A program made the position numbers and the translations under genes. Of a DNA stretch of 64,000 nucleotides, positions 1 through 11,169 are shown piece by piece. The notes beneath the pieces were generated by a model that did not search any database, was not told the DNA's origin, and saw only the letters and a list, made by a program, of their open reading frames with translations. The DNA is taken from NCBI GenBank assembly GCA_038277395.1, contig CM076193.1, forward strand, positions 68,230,677 through 68,294,676, written 5' to 3'. Every line of letters starts with the position of its first letter. The first letter of the stretch is position 1. Source of the DNA: Dryocosmus kuriphilus. Taxonomy: Eukaryota; Arthropoda; Insecta; Hymenoptera; Cynipidae.

Positions 1-229
1 ATTGACATGTTATAACCGCTCCTCTCTGAGTGGAAATAATTATTTTCGAACATTCTCGCCTCTTACGTGTTTACATTCGACATCGGTTTCAATTTGCGCG
101 AAATTAATTACTTCAGAAATTCTGGCTTCTTATTTCGGTTTCGGTGAATACTCACTTACAACCAAACATTGTCAAACCCTTCCCCGAATCCCCCGAACCG
201 AGAGACAACCTTTTGAGACCCGTGTGAAG

Positions 230-2036
230 ATGGAGAGGGATAAACCGTTGACTTCCTGGGTATATAATCTAAACAAGGACGAAATTAATTGTCAATTAAG
301 AGAAAGGAACCTATCCACCGAGGGAAATTTTGCTACACTGCGGGAGCGGTTAGTAAAAGCCGTAAAAGGGGATAAAGATGATATAGATCCTTTCAAACCA
401 TCCCATACCCTTCCACGTGGAGATACCAGCCGAACGGAAGCACCACTTCGAAATATTCGAATTCGGATCAGTCTCTTATAGATGAAAACCTCAACGGCAC
501 CCCCCCCCCCCCCCCCACAAACAGCGTATAGAGAGGGTTGACACCGCCTCGCAAACTGATCCGCTACACGCATATTCAGAAACTATTAGCGATCCTGTTA
601 GAGAAAATTTATCACGAAATAAGCGCGTTTCAATTAATATGGAAACCGTCAGAGTCGAAGATAAATATTACGATGACCAGGAGGACGATACGCAACCCCA
701 GCGCAATCTCAATAGCGATCACAATCCTGGTAGAGAATCAACACTTAACCTTTTAGACCCCCACTTTGACGTATGTAGATCAAGTCCGAAGTACGTACAC
801 AGCTTGTGAAGACGCACACCCCTCGCGACGCTCGCAGATAAACTTCGAGAACTCATATCCCACCCCCCGCTCGATGCGTGGAGAACCCCTTTCACCCCGT
901 CATTGAGACCCCCCATATGAGGACCCTTATCCCTCCTGCCACTCACAACCCGCTTACGAAAACATCTCCCTCCCTCGCGCCCATTCGTATAGAGACCATA
1001 GCGATCATCCCCCTTCCAACCCCTCGCGCGCGTACGAAATTATGCGCAAATGGAATATAAAATATTCCGGCGCTCGCAGCGAGGACCCAGATGCTTTTCT
1101 AAGGAGGATCCAAGACGGACGAGAACTAATGCCCATTTGTGATTCTGACCTATTGAGGGTGATTCCCTTTTTCCTATCGGGAATCGCTCTCAACTGGTTC
1201 CGCGGATCCCGACGGTTATGGCGCACTTTTAACGATTTCGCGATAGCTTTCAGAGTCAGATTTGGGGATTCATATTTCAAGCTTGAATTGCGGCAGGAAA
1301 TTTATCAAAGAACGCAGGGTGAAAAGGAGTCTGCCTCCGATTATCTGACATGTATGCGAACCCTGTTTGATAGGTTAACCCCCGGAATGTCGGAATCGGA
1401 AGAAATTAGCTACGCGCACAGAAAACTCCTTCCCCGACTACATTTGGCCCTTCAGCGAAACCAAATAAGAAATTTTGCACATTTGGAAGACCTTGCGAAT
1501 ATTGCAGAAAAAAGTTATCGCGTGCCAGAAATTGTAAACCACCCCCTCCTCCGGAGCGATCCCTATTACCGGAATTGGCGTATAGAGACCCTAAGAATCA
1601 GAAAACAGACAAACATCCTGATAGGCGATTCGAGAAAGATAGAACGGATAGACGTTACGAAAGAATCGCATTGTTAGAGGAAAAACAGGGTGAACTGTCG
1701 CCCCAAGAGGAACTAGTTGATATTGCATATCTGTCAATAGAGAAAAACAATAAAAGACAGAACCGGAAGAAACCCAGTCTCCCTGTAGACCCTCCTACCT
1801 CGTCCCGCTCCGATCCGAAACCTTCCCCTTCGGGAGCGAATATCCCTAAACCCCCTACTATCCCTTCTGACACTAGCGCTCCTCCCTACAAAAATGACAC
1901 ACCTCTGAGATGTTGGAATTGTGGCGAGATAGGCCACAGGTTCTCAGACTGTAAACAAAATAGGGAAATATTTTGTTTCGGTTGTGGTAGGAAAGACACA
2001 ATTAGGCCTGAATGCCCGAGGTGTTCGGGAAATTAA
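230..2036 (+). pseudogene. Gypsy-A gag, broken (SAP domain, capsid-like domain, two zinc knuckles)
   Basis: The ATG at 230 opens a SAP-like N-terminus (tryptophan, then LNKDEINCQLRERNLSTEG and a following LRERLVK helix), a feature of many insect Gypsy Gag proteins. The frame breaks at a C-homopolymer (500-516) and again between there and about 940. The capsid-like domain is clear at 1042-1520, with the WNIKYSG start and LNWFRG followed by FAIAFRVRFGD. A further frame change near 1575-1670 leads to the C-terminal part, with a canonical CCHC knuckle CWNCGEIGHRFSDC and a second Cys cluster FCFGCG...CPRC at about 1912-2025. Gag would bind the element RNA and form particles. The stop at 2034-2036 overlaps the next frame by about 25 bases in the -1 direction, the usual Gypsy arrangement for making Gag-Pol. 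Confidence 0.85.
500..516. repeat. C17 homopolymer in gag
   Basis: A run of 17 C sits exactly where the gag frame is lost. It is one of four long C-runs inside Gypsy-A. Confidence 0.95.
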
Positions 2037-5000
2037 ACCCTGAGGTATGTTATAGGGTGAACACACCTCTAATAAATCAAAATGAACTCCCTTTAAAATC
2101 AGAAGCCTCAAAAAGTAAAGAAAATAAATATCAATCAACTTTGGAACTAATCGAGATCGAATATTTAAACTTTAAAACTAACCTCTCGGATTTCACGGGG
2201 GTTTATATTCCAGAAGATTACCCCCTGACTCTTTATATTTTTGAAAATAGAATTTTTATAAGAGAAAAAGAAATAGACATAGCATTCAATATCCCCCTTA
2301 TAAGATTCAAAAGTAAAAACCCTGAACTGTCTTCAATTCACCCGAATAACCCTTTCTTAAAAGAGTTGAAAGCACAAGACCAATTAATTTCGAGTACAAT
2401 GAATCTGAAAACTAGAGAATTGGTATCTCGTAGCAATTCTGACTTACCGATCCCTGTAGAGAATACTGAATCATCAAACCCCAACCCTACCCTACCCCAC
2501 CCAGATACTGCCCCTCCAGACCTCCCTGTTAATTTATCTCAATCCTTTCGCGAGCCATTTTATTTAGATGTCCGAGAAATCAACCCTAACATACACCTCC
2601 CCGATAACCCTAAAGAGATCCCTGAAAACGAGTTTTGCCCTCCAACCCCTATCCCGATTTATAACCTTTCTGATCTCCCTTATCAACCTTTATCCCTTTC
2701 TGGCCCTCAACCCTTGATGTATTTGACATTTGAAATTTTAGGAAAGAAGATTAAAGCCTTGGTAGATAGTGGCGCCTCACGTTCTTTCATGGGCTTGAAT
2801 GGTTTGAAATTAATAGAGGATGTAAGTTTAGAAACCGTTTATAAAAGAGGTCGAGTCCAAGTGGCTAATAGCCAAATAGAATTAGTTTCTCAAGAAATAA
2901 TTGCCCCGATTAAACTCAAAAATCAAGAAAAGTCTATTGGCATTAGAATACTTAATTCTCTACCTGTTCCTTTTGCAATTGGCTTAGATTCTCTGAAAGT
3001 ATTTAGAATTAATGTAGATTTTGAAGATAGAAAACGGAATTTAAAAAAAAAAACCAAACAAACTTTATTCTTTTGAGTTCGAATGAGATTCTTTTGAAAA
3101 TTGTTGTGGCCTTAGGGAACCTACCTTGGAAGAAGCTATTAAATTTGAAGAATTTCTAAAACAAGAATTACCAGACACACTCGGAAAGCGGGGTTTAACG
3201 AATTTAACTAAACATGTCATAGACGCAGGGAACCATCCGCCTATAAAACAACGTTACCATCTAGTATCCCCTAAAGTCATGGAGACCCTAGTCACCGAAG
3301 TAGATGAAATGTTAGCTAATGATATTATTGAACCTTCGAATAGTGGTTGGTCTTCACCAATAGTTATGGCAAAGAAACCCGATGGCAACTACTGTTTCTC
3401 TCTGGACTTGCGTAGAGTCAACGCGGTTACTAAAAAAGACGCCTACCCCTTGCCACAAATGACGGGTATTCTGGACAAATTGCGAAGCGCTATATATATC
3501 TCGAAGATAGACTTACGCAAAGATTTCCATCAAGTTCCACTCGATGAAGGTAGTCGCGACAAAACAGCATTTACTGTACCGGAACGCGGCCTATTCCAAT
3601 AAGGATGCCCTTCGGCCTCACCAGCGTCCCTGCCACTTTCTAGCGGCTATTAGATAAAATAATAGGTCCTGAAATGGAACCCTACGCCTTCGTTTATTTA
3701 GATGACGTAATAATAGTTACAAAAACTTTTGAAGAACATCTTCGATGGCTTTCTAAAGTCCTGAAAAAAATAAAAGACGCCGGTTTAGAGATTAATCAAG
3801 ATAAGAGCGAATTCTGTTGTCCCCAAGTGCATTATTTAGGTTTCTTCGTTAATGAAAATGGCTTACAAACCGATCCTGATAAAATAGATCCCATCTTAAA
3901 ATACCCCACCCCCACGAACGTAAAAGCGCTGCGTCGATTCCTCGGAATGTCGAGTTGGTATCGTAGATTTATTCAAAATTACGCGATCCTAGCGAGTCCC
4001 CTGTCGATGTTGCTGAAGAAAAAGCAGCGTCGGATTTGGGGAGAAAATCAGCAGACCGCATTCTAGAAAATTAAACACTGCTTATCCGAAACCCCTATTC
4101 TAACGTGTCCCAATTTTAAAATCCCTTTCATATTGCAAACGGACGCAAGCAATACCGGGCTAGGAGCTGTCCTCACACAAAACGTCGATGGTCAAGAGTG
4201 CGTAATTTCGTACGCTAGTCGGACACTGACAGACGCCGAATAAAAGTTTTCAACGACAGAGAAAGAATGCCTCGCGATAGTGTGGTCTATCCAAAAATAT
4301 AGACCATACATAGAGGAGTATAGATTCACCGTGATTACAGATCACAGTAGCCTTCGGTGGCTACATAATCTAAAAAACCCTACTGGCCGCTTAGCAAGAT
4401 GGTCGTTATCCCTTTCAGAATACGATTTCGAAATAGTATACAGAAAAGGCTCTTCACATCACGTTCTCGATGCTTTATCCCGAATGCATGAACCCCAAAA
4501 CGCCGAAGAAATATTATTAGTTAGAGAGCCTTCCCCGTCCTGGTATCACCGACGATTCACTGCCGTATCGAATTTTCCAGAAAGATTCCCCCGTTGTAAG
4601 GTTTCCAACGAAAAACTATACACCTACTGACCTAACCCCCTCGTGGCGGACTTTGTTCAAGATCTCAAAGAATGGAAACTAGTACCCAGGGACAGCCAAA
4701 GGAAACCCCTAATATCAGAAGGTCACGACCAACCACAATCTGGTCACCTAGGAACACAAAAAACTTATATGCGCGTCTCCGCCAAGTATTACTGGCCTGG
4801 TTACTTTAGGGACATAAAAAAACTATGTGAAGGGTTGTGCGACTTGCCAGATGTGCAAAGTAGAACAACAAATGCCTGCGGGTTTAATGGGACATCGCGT
4901 TGTAGAAGAACCATGGATAGTTGTGGACGCTGATCTTATAGGCCCCCTCCCTAGAAGTGAATTAGGATTCCAATACATTTTAGTAATACAAGATTTATTT

Positions 5001-5791
5001 ACGAAATGGATAGAAATCGCGCCCGCCCCTACGCGTAGCTGCGGGTAAGAAAATAGAGACCGCCTTTCGCGAAAATGTCATCAATCGCTGGGGAACGCCT
5101 CAAGTACTTCTCACTGATAATGGGACCGAATTTGTAAACAAGACGCTCTATCAACTAGCCCAGGAATTTAAAATTACCCATACCACAACCCCCCCCCCCC
5201 CCCCTATCACCCTCAAGCAAACCCCGTAGAAAGGGTTAACAGAATCCTGAAAACTATGATAGTCTCATATATCGAGAAGGACCATGGCAAATGGGACCAA
5301 CACCTTTCCGAATTCCAATTTGCGTACAACACAGCCCACCATACCACCCTCAAGTCCTCCCCTGCCTTTCTAAATTTCGGAAGGGATCCCCAACCCGTAA
5401 ATCCTCGTAGGAATCGATCCAATGGCGAACACGAAATTGAAACTAGAGACCCTGAATCTTGGAAAAACAGAATGGTTAAGATCCAATCTTTGCGCGACTG
5501 GGTGATCAAGAACTTGGACTGCGCCTTTTTGAGAAACAGTCTAAACACTATAATCTCCGGCGCAGGCAAACGAGATTCAATAGGGGAGATTTAGTTCTAA
5601 CCCGATCCCAAGTCCTGTCCTCAAAAATTAAAAATGTATCCGCAAAATTATGTCCCCGGTACGTCGGCCCATATCGAGTCTCGAAAGTGTTGTCACCCAC
5701 CGTCTATGAGCTCTCTGACCTTATCGGTAAATTAGTTGGCAAATCCCACATATAATATATGAAACCCTTCGTGCCCGCCCCAGTAATTTGA
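2012..5791 (+). pseudogene. Gypsy-A pol, broken (protease, RT, RNase H, integrase)
   Basis: The protease has an aspartyl site ALVDSGASRSF near 2757-2790. RT begins near 3126 and keeps SLDLRRVNAVT and, after a frame change at about 3600 and an in-frame TAG, MPFGLTSVPATF and the catalytic FVYLDDVII at 3695-3720. RNase H shows QTDASNTGLGAVL near 4137-4175, with stops at 4064-4066 and 4241. Integrase keeps an HHCC-type start (4720-4860, frame-shifted in the middle) and a first aspartate in VDADLIGPLPRS (4921-4955). The second aspartate is in LLTDNGTEF (about 5110-5135), then a C-run (5189-5204) breaks the frame. The glutamate is in ERVNRILK (5230-5255), and a GPY module YVGPYRV ends the protein near 5670. 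About 1,250 residues if continuous. All catalytic centres are recognisable but the frame is broken at least seven times, so it cannot function. Confidence 0.88.
5189..5204. repeat. C16 homopolymer in integrase
   Basis: The run lies in a stretch that in related integrases reads TTPYHPQ, between the second aspartate and the glutamate. It inserts several prolines and breaks the frame. Confidence 0.95.
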
Positions 5792-5818
5792 GATCAAAAA
5801 GCCCCAGATACCGATCCG

Positions 5819-6177
5819 ATGGACAACCGAGAAGACCCCCTCCGCCATCTTCATGGATATGCGGGGCTGATGAGGAAAATAAATGAGAAGCACCCCGGAT
5901 TTTTCACGGCCCTTCTGGAGGCACAAAGGGCCATAGAGGAGACCTCGACCGTCCGCCAACCAGCCACCATCCGAGATTGGCCAACGGACGAGGAGGTGCT
6001 CCGTGAGGCCGTTGAGAAATTTGATCTCGCACCTAGACACCCCCCCCCCCCCCCCCCAACTGATCAACGTCGCTAGTACGCAAGCGTACTTCAAAGAGAG
6101 GAAGAGGGCGAGAACAGCGGATGTAGAGATCCAAACTTTCCTTCGGGGAGATAGCCGAGCTACCGCAACCCAGACGC

Positions 6178-6246
<69 letters not shown>

Positions 6247-6637
6247 ACCCCCCCCCCCCCCCCCCAAATCTAGGACTATTGCGACCCAGATGCCCTCAAC
6301 ACCGATAGCCAATAACCTGGTCCCCACCGCCTCCAAAAATGATACACCCCCACCTACTCCCCCTCCCAAACCCATCATTCCTAAACCCCAGGTCCGTTCC
6401 CTCCTGTCCCTGAATGTGTCCGTCCCGGAAGATGTTAACCCCCACACCCTACGGTTCCTCAACACCACCGCCCGGTTTGGGTGCTGGAACTGCCAACAGG
6501 GTGGCCATAGATACTCGCAGTGTCAACGCCCCCTGACGGTTTTCTGTTTCAGGTGCGGGGAACCAGAGTTCTCCACAGCTAACTGTCCCTATTGTACCCG
6601 ACCCTCGCCTAACGCCTCCTCCCCACCAACCCTTTGA
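5819..6637 (+). pseudogene. Gypsy-A ORF3: unidentified N-terminus, proline linker, Gag-like zinc knuckles
   Basis: This ORF starts at an ATG (5819) 27 bases after the last pol stop. The first 75 residues are charged and helical in character, and I do not recognise them. A C18 run (6040-6057) shifts the frame, and a much longer C-rich tract (6179-6265) shifts it again. The C-terminal part (6290-6637) is proline-rich and ends with CWNCQQGGHRYSQC, a canonical CCHC knuckle, followed by FCFRCG...NCPYC. Both Cys clusters and their spacing mirror the end of the gag of the same element (CWNC-x4-H-x4-C, then FCF-x-CG). It may be a duplicated Gag C-terminus joined to new sequence, or the gag of a second truncated element placed directly downstream. 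About 270 residues if continuous. Confidence 0.6.
6179..6265. repeat. 87-base C-rich homopolymer tract (one A)
   Basis: There are 68 consecutive C, one A, then 18 C. On either strand it yields only polyproline or polyglycine. Such a tract is extreme for an AT-rich genome and may be partly an assembly or base-calling product. The same element carries C-runs at 500-516, 5189-5204 and 6040-6057. Confidence 0.97.
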
Positions 6638-6840
6638 GATCCTTCCCCTTTATTTTTTTTTATCGCTTTAGAGATCCTTCGTTTTTTTTTTAACCCTTTG
6701 AGATCCTATTATTTTTTTTATCACCACTTGGAGATCCCTTTATTACTTTTTACCCCTATGAGACCCCTTTATTCTTTTTTACCACCTCTATGAGACCCCT
6801 TTATTATTTTTCACCACTTCGCGACCCTACCTATTACCCT
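6633..6840. repeat. T-rich minisatellite, units of roughly 40 bases
   Basis: About five degenerate units of the form CTNTGAGATCC followed by CTTTATT and a T-run occur directly after the ORF3 stop. A wider pyrimidine-rich tract extends to about 7380. No coding potential. Confidence 0.7.
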
Positions 6841-7390
6841 CGTTCTGTTTTGTTTTGTTTTTTTTTTTCTTCAGAGATTTTCCCCTTTTCTTTTGGTTGC
6901 ATATCGGGCCCCACGACGCACCAGTTTTTTTTTTCTTTCTTTCCTTCTTTCCTCTTGCATAATTAATTTTGTTTTGTTACGAATTTCATTGAGCTATTTT
7001 CTTTTGCTTCTGTTGCCTATACGGATCATTCTTCCCTTTCTCTGTTTTGTGTTTGCTTCCTCTTAATTTACTTTTTTTTTGCCTCTTTCTGCATTTATTC
7101 TCTTCACACTTTCAATTTTGTTTTTCTGCGATTTCATGATTTTTTTTTCGATTTTATGATTTAGCGACTCTTTTTTTATCGTTCTTAACTAATTTCTTTT
7201 GTTTAAGATTTAGTTTCTTTATTTGATTTTGTTTAGTCAAGGAGCCCCGAATTTTAACTACTATGTAGGTGGAAATTTTCTTTATTTTACCTGGCTGATC
7301 ATTCTCGATTGCGGCTACTGCTTTTTCATTTTTCTTTCTTGTTTCTTTTTTTGTGCCTCCCCTTCGTGGTTTGAGACCTGTTCGGTCCTC

Positions 7391-7407
7391 CCCAAGGAGA
7401 GGGGAGT
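7391..7407 (+). promoter_or_regulatory. Candidate polypurine tract of Gypsy-A
   Basis: AAGGAGAGGGGAG just before TGTGACATTGCAG at 7408 has the form of a plus-strand primer next to a 3' LTR start. It follows a long pyrimidine-rich stretch and stands out for that reason. Confidence 0.6.
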
Positions 7408-7776
7408 TGTGACATTGCAGATTTTCTGCAATTCACCAATTCAATTTAAAGTATTAATTTTATCGAAAACCCTCGTGTCTACGCGGAGGGTAGAAAATTC
7501 GGCACTCCTCTCTTTTGTTATATTTTTTTTTAGATTATATTTTATCCTATGTTTTATTTATTTATTTCATTATTTTATCTTGTGTATTTTATTTTTAATT
7601 TTTAAGAATTTAGGGCTGTTTCAATTCTTTTTTTTGTAAAAATTTCGTGATTCCGCGGTCTCGAGTAAGGGTTGCAGAGGCCCCGCCACCCACGAAAATG
7701 TTTGATTGGATCCACCGCCACCTTCACCTTCAGCATATCTTCGCATCACAAGTCCCCACATAAACTCCTGGAGTAC

Positions 7777-8002
7777 TTTATCTTTTGGTAATCTGAGACC
7801 CAAGGCAAGTTCCTGGTGAGGATCGACCGAAGTGGTTACTACAAAATTCTGTTTATGAATAGGTAATTTCGCTTGCAAATTTATGTTTATTTATCTTTTG
7901 GTTATCTGAGACCCAAGGCATGTTCCTGGTGATGATTAACCGGGCGGTCACTACAAAATTCTATGGAAGAATAGGTGACTTCGTCCAAAAATTATTATTA
8001 TC
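7777..8002. repeat. Tandem duplication, two units of 113 bases
   Basis: TTTATCTTTTGGTAATCTGA at 7777 recurs, with one change, at 7890. Both are followed by AGACCCAAGGCA, GTTCCTGGTGA and ACTACAAAATTCT. The units are about 85 percent alike by eye. Confidence 0.85.
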
Positions 8003-8689
8003 TATGAGCGTTCCTGCTGAGTACAGACATTTTTTTGTGTTTTCCTTCTTTTCTTGGGAGCACGAGATGGTCCACTCCCCTGACTGCAGCAGGGAGAGAG
8101 GGGCTCTTCGCTCTCCACCTTGATACCAGGATACAGCCAGCCATGAAAAGTATGAATAGTACGATTCTACCCTCTCACTCAGTCTAGTACGGAGGAGTTC
8201 GGAATCTCTCTCTTCCCCAGCGGCGGCTGATAAGGACTGGCGAAGAAAGGACAGGAAGATGGGATAGACGAATCGGAAGCGGACCTCATCAGCTATCCTT
8301 CTCTCGATCGTTGCGAATCATATGAATTAGGCGTACACGTAGCAGCCCTTCTCCAATTTTGTAAATTCCTCACGTTATATTTATTACCTGGTAAGCACGG
8401 TAGATGCGCTCTTAGTGTTGCGAACCGAATGCGTAAACACGAAGTTTTCCCCGAGGGCCACAAAGAGAGAAAGGTAGGACCACGTTTTCTTTAATGGTTT
8501 AGCGAGGCTAAACCATCCAGTTTAATAATTGTATATTTGTCATTCTTTAAATGTGCCTGTAAACCTTATCGTAATCCGGAGTGCCGAATGCCAGAGCGAT
8601 CGCCGCAATGCTTCCGCATTTGCCATGTAAGTAATTTTAATTTCGACCCTTTTGACCCGAAATATGTATCTCTAGCTTTGAATTTTAGT

Positions 8690-10050
8690 TGAGTATCTTC
8701 CACAAATTATAATGCTACCCAAATTTTGTAATTTAATTGCGTACCCTCCCCGAAATAATTATATCCCCTTTATTTGAATTTAATTGAGTACCTCCCCGAA
8801 ATTATAATAATCCCTTTATTTGAAGTTATTCGAGTACCTCCCCGAAAATATAATACTAGCCAAATTTTGTAATTTAATTGCGTACCCTCCCCGAAATAAT
8901 GATATCCTCTTTATTTGAATTTAATTGAGTACCTCCCCGAAATTAAAATAATCCCTTTATTTGAATTTAGTTGAGTGCCTTCCCGAAATTATAATACTAC
9001 CCAAATTTTGTAATTTAATTGCGTACCCTCCCGAAATAATGATATCCCCTTCATTTGAATTTAATTGAGTACCTCCCCGAAATTATAATAATCCCTTTAT
9101 TTGAATTTAGTTGAGTACCTCCCCGAAATTATAATACTACCCAAATTTTGTAATTTAATTGCGTACCCTCCCCGAAATAATGATATCCCCTTTATTTGAA
9201 TTTAATTGAGTACCTCGCCGAAATTATAATAATCCCTTTATTTGAATTTATGCGAGTACCTCCCCGAAATTATAATGCTACCCAAATTTTGTAATTTAAT
9301 TGCGGACCCTCCCCGAAATATTGATATCCCCTTTATTTGAATTTAATTGAGTACCTCCCAGAAATTATAATAATTCCTTTATTTGAATTTAGTTGGATAC
9401 ATTCCCGAAATTATAATACTACCCAAATTTTGTCATTTAAATGCGTACCCTCCCCGAAATAATGATATCCCCTTTATTTGAATTTAATTGAGTACCTCCC
9501 CGAAATTATAATAATCCCTTTATTTGAATTTAGTTGAGTACCTCCCCGAAATTATAATACTACCCAAATTTTGTAATTTAATTGCGTACCCTTCCCGAAA
9601 TATTGATATCCCCTTTACTTGAATTTAATTGAGTACCCCCATCCCCTCCCTCGAAATCATAGTATCACCCAAATTTTGTAATTTAATGGTGTGCCCTCCT
9701 CGAAATTATGATATCCCCCTTATTTGAATTTAATTGAGTACATCCCCGAAATCATAATATTACCCAAATTTTGTAATTCAATTGCGTAGCTTCCCCGAAA
9801 CTACGGTATTCCCCTTATCTGCATTTTCAGTTGAGTACCCCCCCCCCCCCCCCCGAATTTATAATGCCTTTGAAAATTTTGTAATTTAATTGCGTAGCTT
9901 CCCCGAAATTATTGTGCTACCCCAAATTTTGTGATTTAATTGCGTAGCTTCCCCGAAATTGTGATATTCCCCGTATTTATATTTTTAGTTGAGTACCATC
10001 CCTAAAATCGTATTGTTCCCTTATTTTATAGTATAATTGAGTTCCACCCA
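8690..10050. repeat. 141-bp higher-order tandem array built from ~47-bp units
   Basis: CAAATTTTGTAATTTAATTG recurs at 8720, 8861, 9002, 9142, 9283, 9424 and 9565, a steady 140-141 bases. Each 141-bp unit contains three related sub-units that end in the motif AGTACCTCCCCGAAAT or GTACCCTCCCCGAAAT. After about 9600 the period drops to 95-105 and the copies decay. A short C-run interrupts the array near 9839-9854. It lies inside the candidate LTR of Gypsy-A. Confidence 0.93.
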
Positions 10051-10960
10051 AAATTATAATATTTATACCCTATGTGTTTTAATGGAGCTCCCCCTAAAAC
10101 TATGATGCTTTTGGGCTCTCAATTTCATTCAACTTAATCTAATTTAATCGAGTACCTTCCCCCTTAGTTTCCTAAGATAGTTGTGAATTCTTCTTCGTCA
10201 TTAGAGTTTTGTATATTGTTAAATGTTGTTGTCCATATTGCGGCCTGTTGAGTAGTAGCTCATTCAAATTTTGTTACCCTGTATTTTCTATGTTTTACCC
10301 CTTTAAAATTGTTTAATTGCGAGCCCTCCCTTAATTTTCCATTTTGGCCGGGAACTACACCTCATAACTAGAATTTTGCTTAGGTTACTTATCATTACTG
10401 CCCCTTTCTTTCTTTTTGCGAACTTTTCGAGCAGCGATTTACCTAATGTTCTATTTCCACATGTTCTATGCTTTTCAATCTAATTATGGGCTTTACCTTA
10501 TGTTTAAGATTTTGTTTACTGTCAAGACCACTTTGCTGTTTCTTTTGTTTGAGTCATTTGTACAATTTTCTTTTGTTTCTAGTTCCATTGTTTCCTTAAG
10601 ACCCTTTGTATTTGACAGATTATAGAATTTTCACTTTTGAAGAATTGAATAAATTTTTGTTAATTATTATACTTTACATATGAGCTTTGTAATTACGTAA
10701 CCCGCCCCTCTACCATTGTGTGTTTAGGCTGAGCTAGTTGTTTGGTCGACCCTAATTTCGGTCTTTTGAAATTTTATTTGTCTCTTACCTCGTTTTTTTC
10801 GTATCTTTTATTTGTCGGTACATTTAGTTATCTCTCATTTTGTTCTTTTTCATCTTTTTGTGTCTTATCCTTGAATACCTCTTTAGATATTTTTCTTTGT
10901 TTATTTAAATAATCAGGTTGTGACCTTTAGACCGAAGTTTGTGAGGCTACTTTTGTCTTT

Positions 10961-11108
10961 TAGCCTGAAATGCTTGGCGTTCAGTGAGTTTTCATTTTGT
11001 TTTGGAACGAAGGTTCCGCGTATCTTTATCCTTTTAGCCTGAAACGCTTAGCGCTCAGTAAGTTGTGCCTTTTCTCTTTGGAACGTAGGTTCCGTTTATT
11101 TTTATCGG
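10961..11108. repeat. Tandem duplication, two units of 74 bases, each with a small hairpin
   Basis: TAGCCTGAAA at 10961 and 11035 starts two similar units. Each holds GGAACG(A/T)AGGTTCC, a five-base inverted repeat around a short loop. No coding potential. Confidence 0.8.
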
Positions 11109-11157
11109 CCCTTGCTCACTTTGGTTAAATAGGCCCGCCCTTGTCCCAAGAAAGGAC

Positions 11158-11169
11158 TGGCGCCCAACA
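11158..11169 (+). other. Primer-binding-site-like sequence (tRNA-Lys type)
   Basis: TGGCGCCCAACA matches the start of the tRNA-Lys primer sites used by many retroelements. If real, it marks the end of a 5' LTR and implies a tandem or recombined Gypsy-A. It could also be chance. Confidence 0.35.

Larger units (their letters stand above)
1..7407 (+). mobile_element. Gypsy-A: Ty3/Gypsy LTR retrotransposon internal region, 5' end outside the window
   Basis: The order gag (SAP domain, capsid-like domain, zinc knuckles), protease, reverse transcriptase, RNase H, integrase with a GPY motif is that of a Ty3/Gypsy element. The 5' LTR and primer site lie upstream of base 1. Every ORF is broken by stops or frame changes, so this copy is dead. 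An additional zinc-knuckle ORF lies after integrase, where an env gene would sit in an errantivirus; I see no envelope-like sequence. The internal region appears to end at a purine tract near 7391-7406. Confidence 0.9.
7408..11157 (+). mobile_element. Candidate 3' LTR of Gypsy-A, unusually long (upper limit of extent)
   Basis: The sequence begins TGTGACATTG after the purine tract. It has no coding content, and its GC-richer part (7640-8480) is followed by a tandem array and then a T-rich region. A tRNA-Lys-type primer-site sequence follows at 11158. No second LTR copy is in the window, so the end is not established. A shorter LTR with unrelated sequence after it is equally possible. Confidence 0.35.

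Noticed and set aside
6003..6308. Polyproline ORF (plus) and the polyglycine ORFs opposite it
   Set aside because: They are translations of the C homopolymer; only the short flanking parts belong to Gypsy-A ORF3.
5819..6637. Envelope gene of an errantivirus in Gypsy-A
   Set aside because: No signal peptide, membrane segment or furin-like site; the Cys pattern is of zinc knuckles.
7223..7639. 138-codon Phe/Leu-rich ORF resembling a membrane protein
   Set aside because: It lies in a T-rich tract across the Gypsy-A purine tract and LTR start; the hydrophobicity is just T-richness.
8690..10050. Regular repeats considered as a CRISPR array
   Set aside because: The repeats are contiguous 47/141-bp units without unique spacers, in a eukaryotic context.
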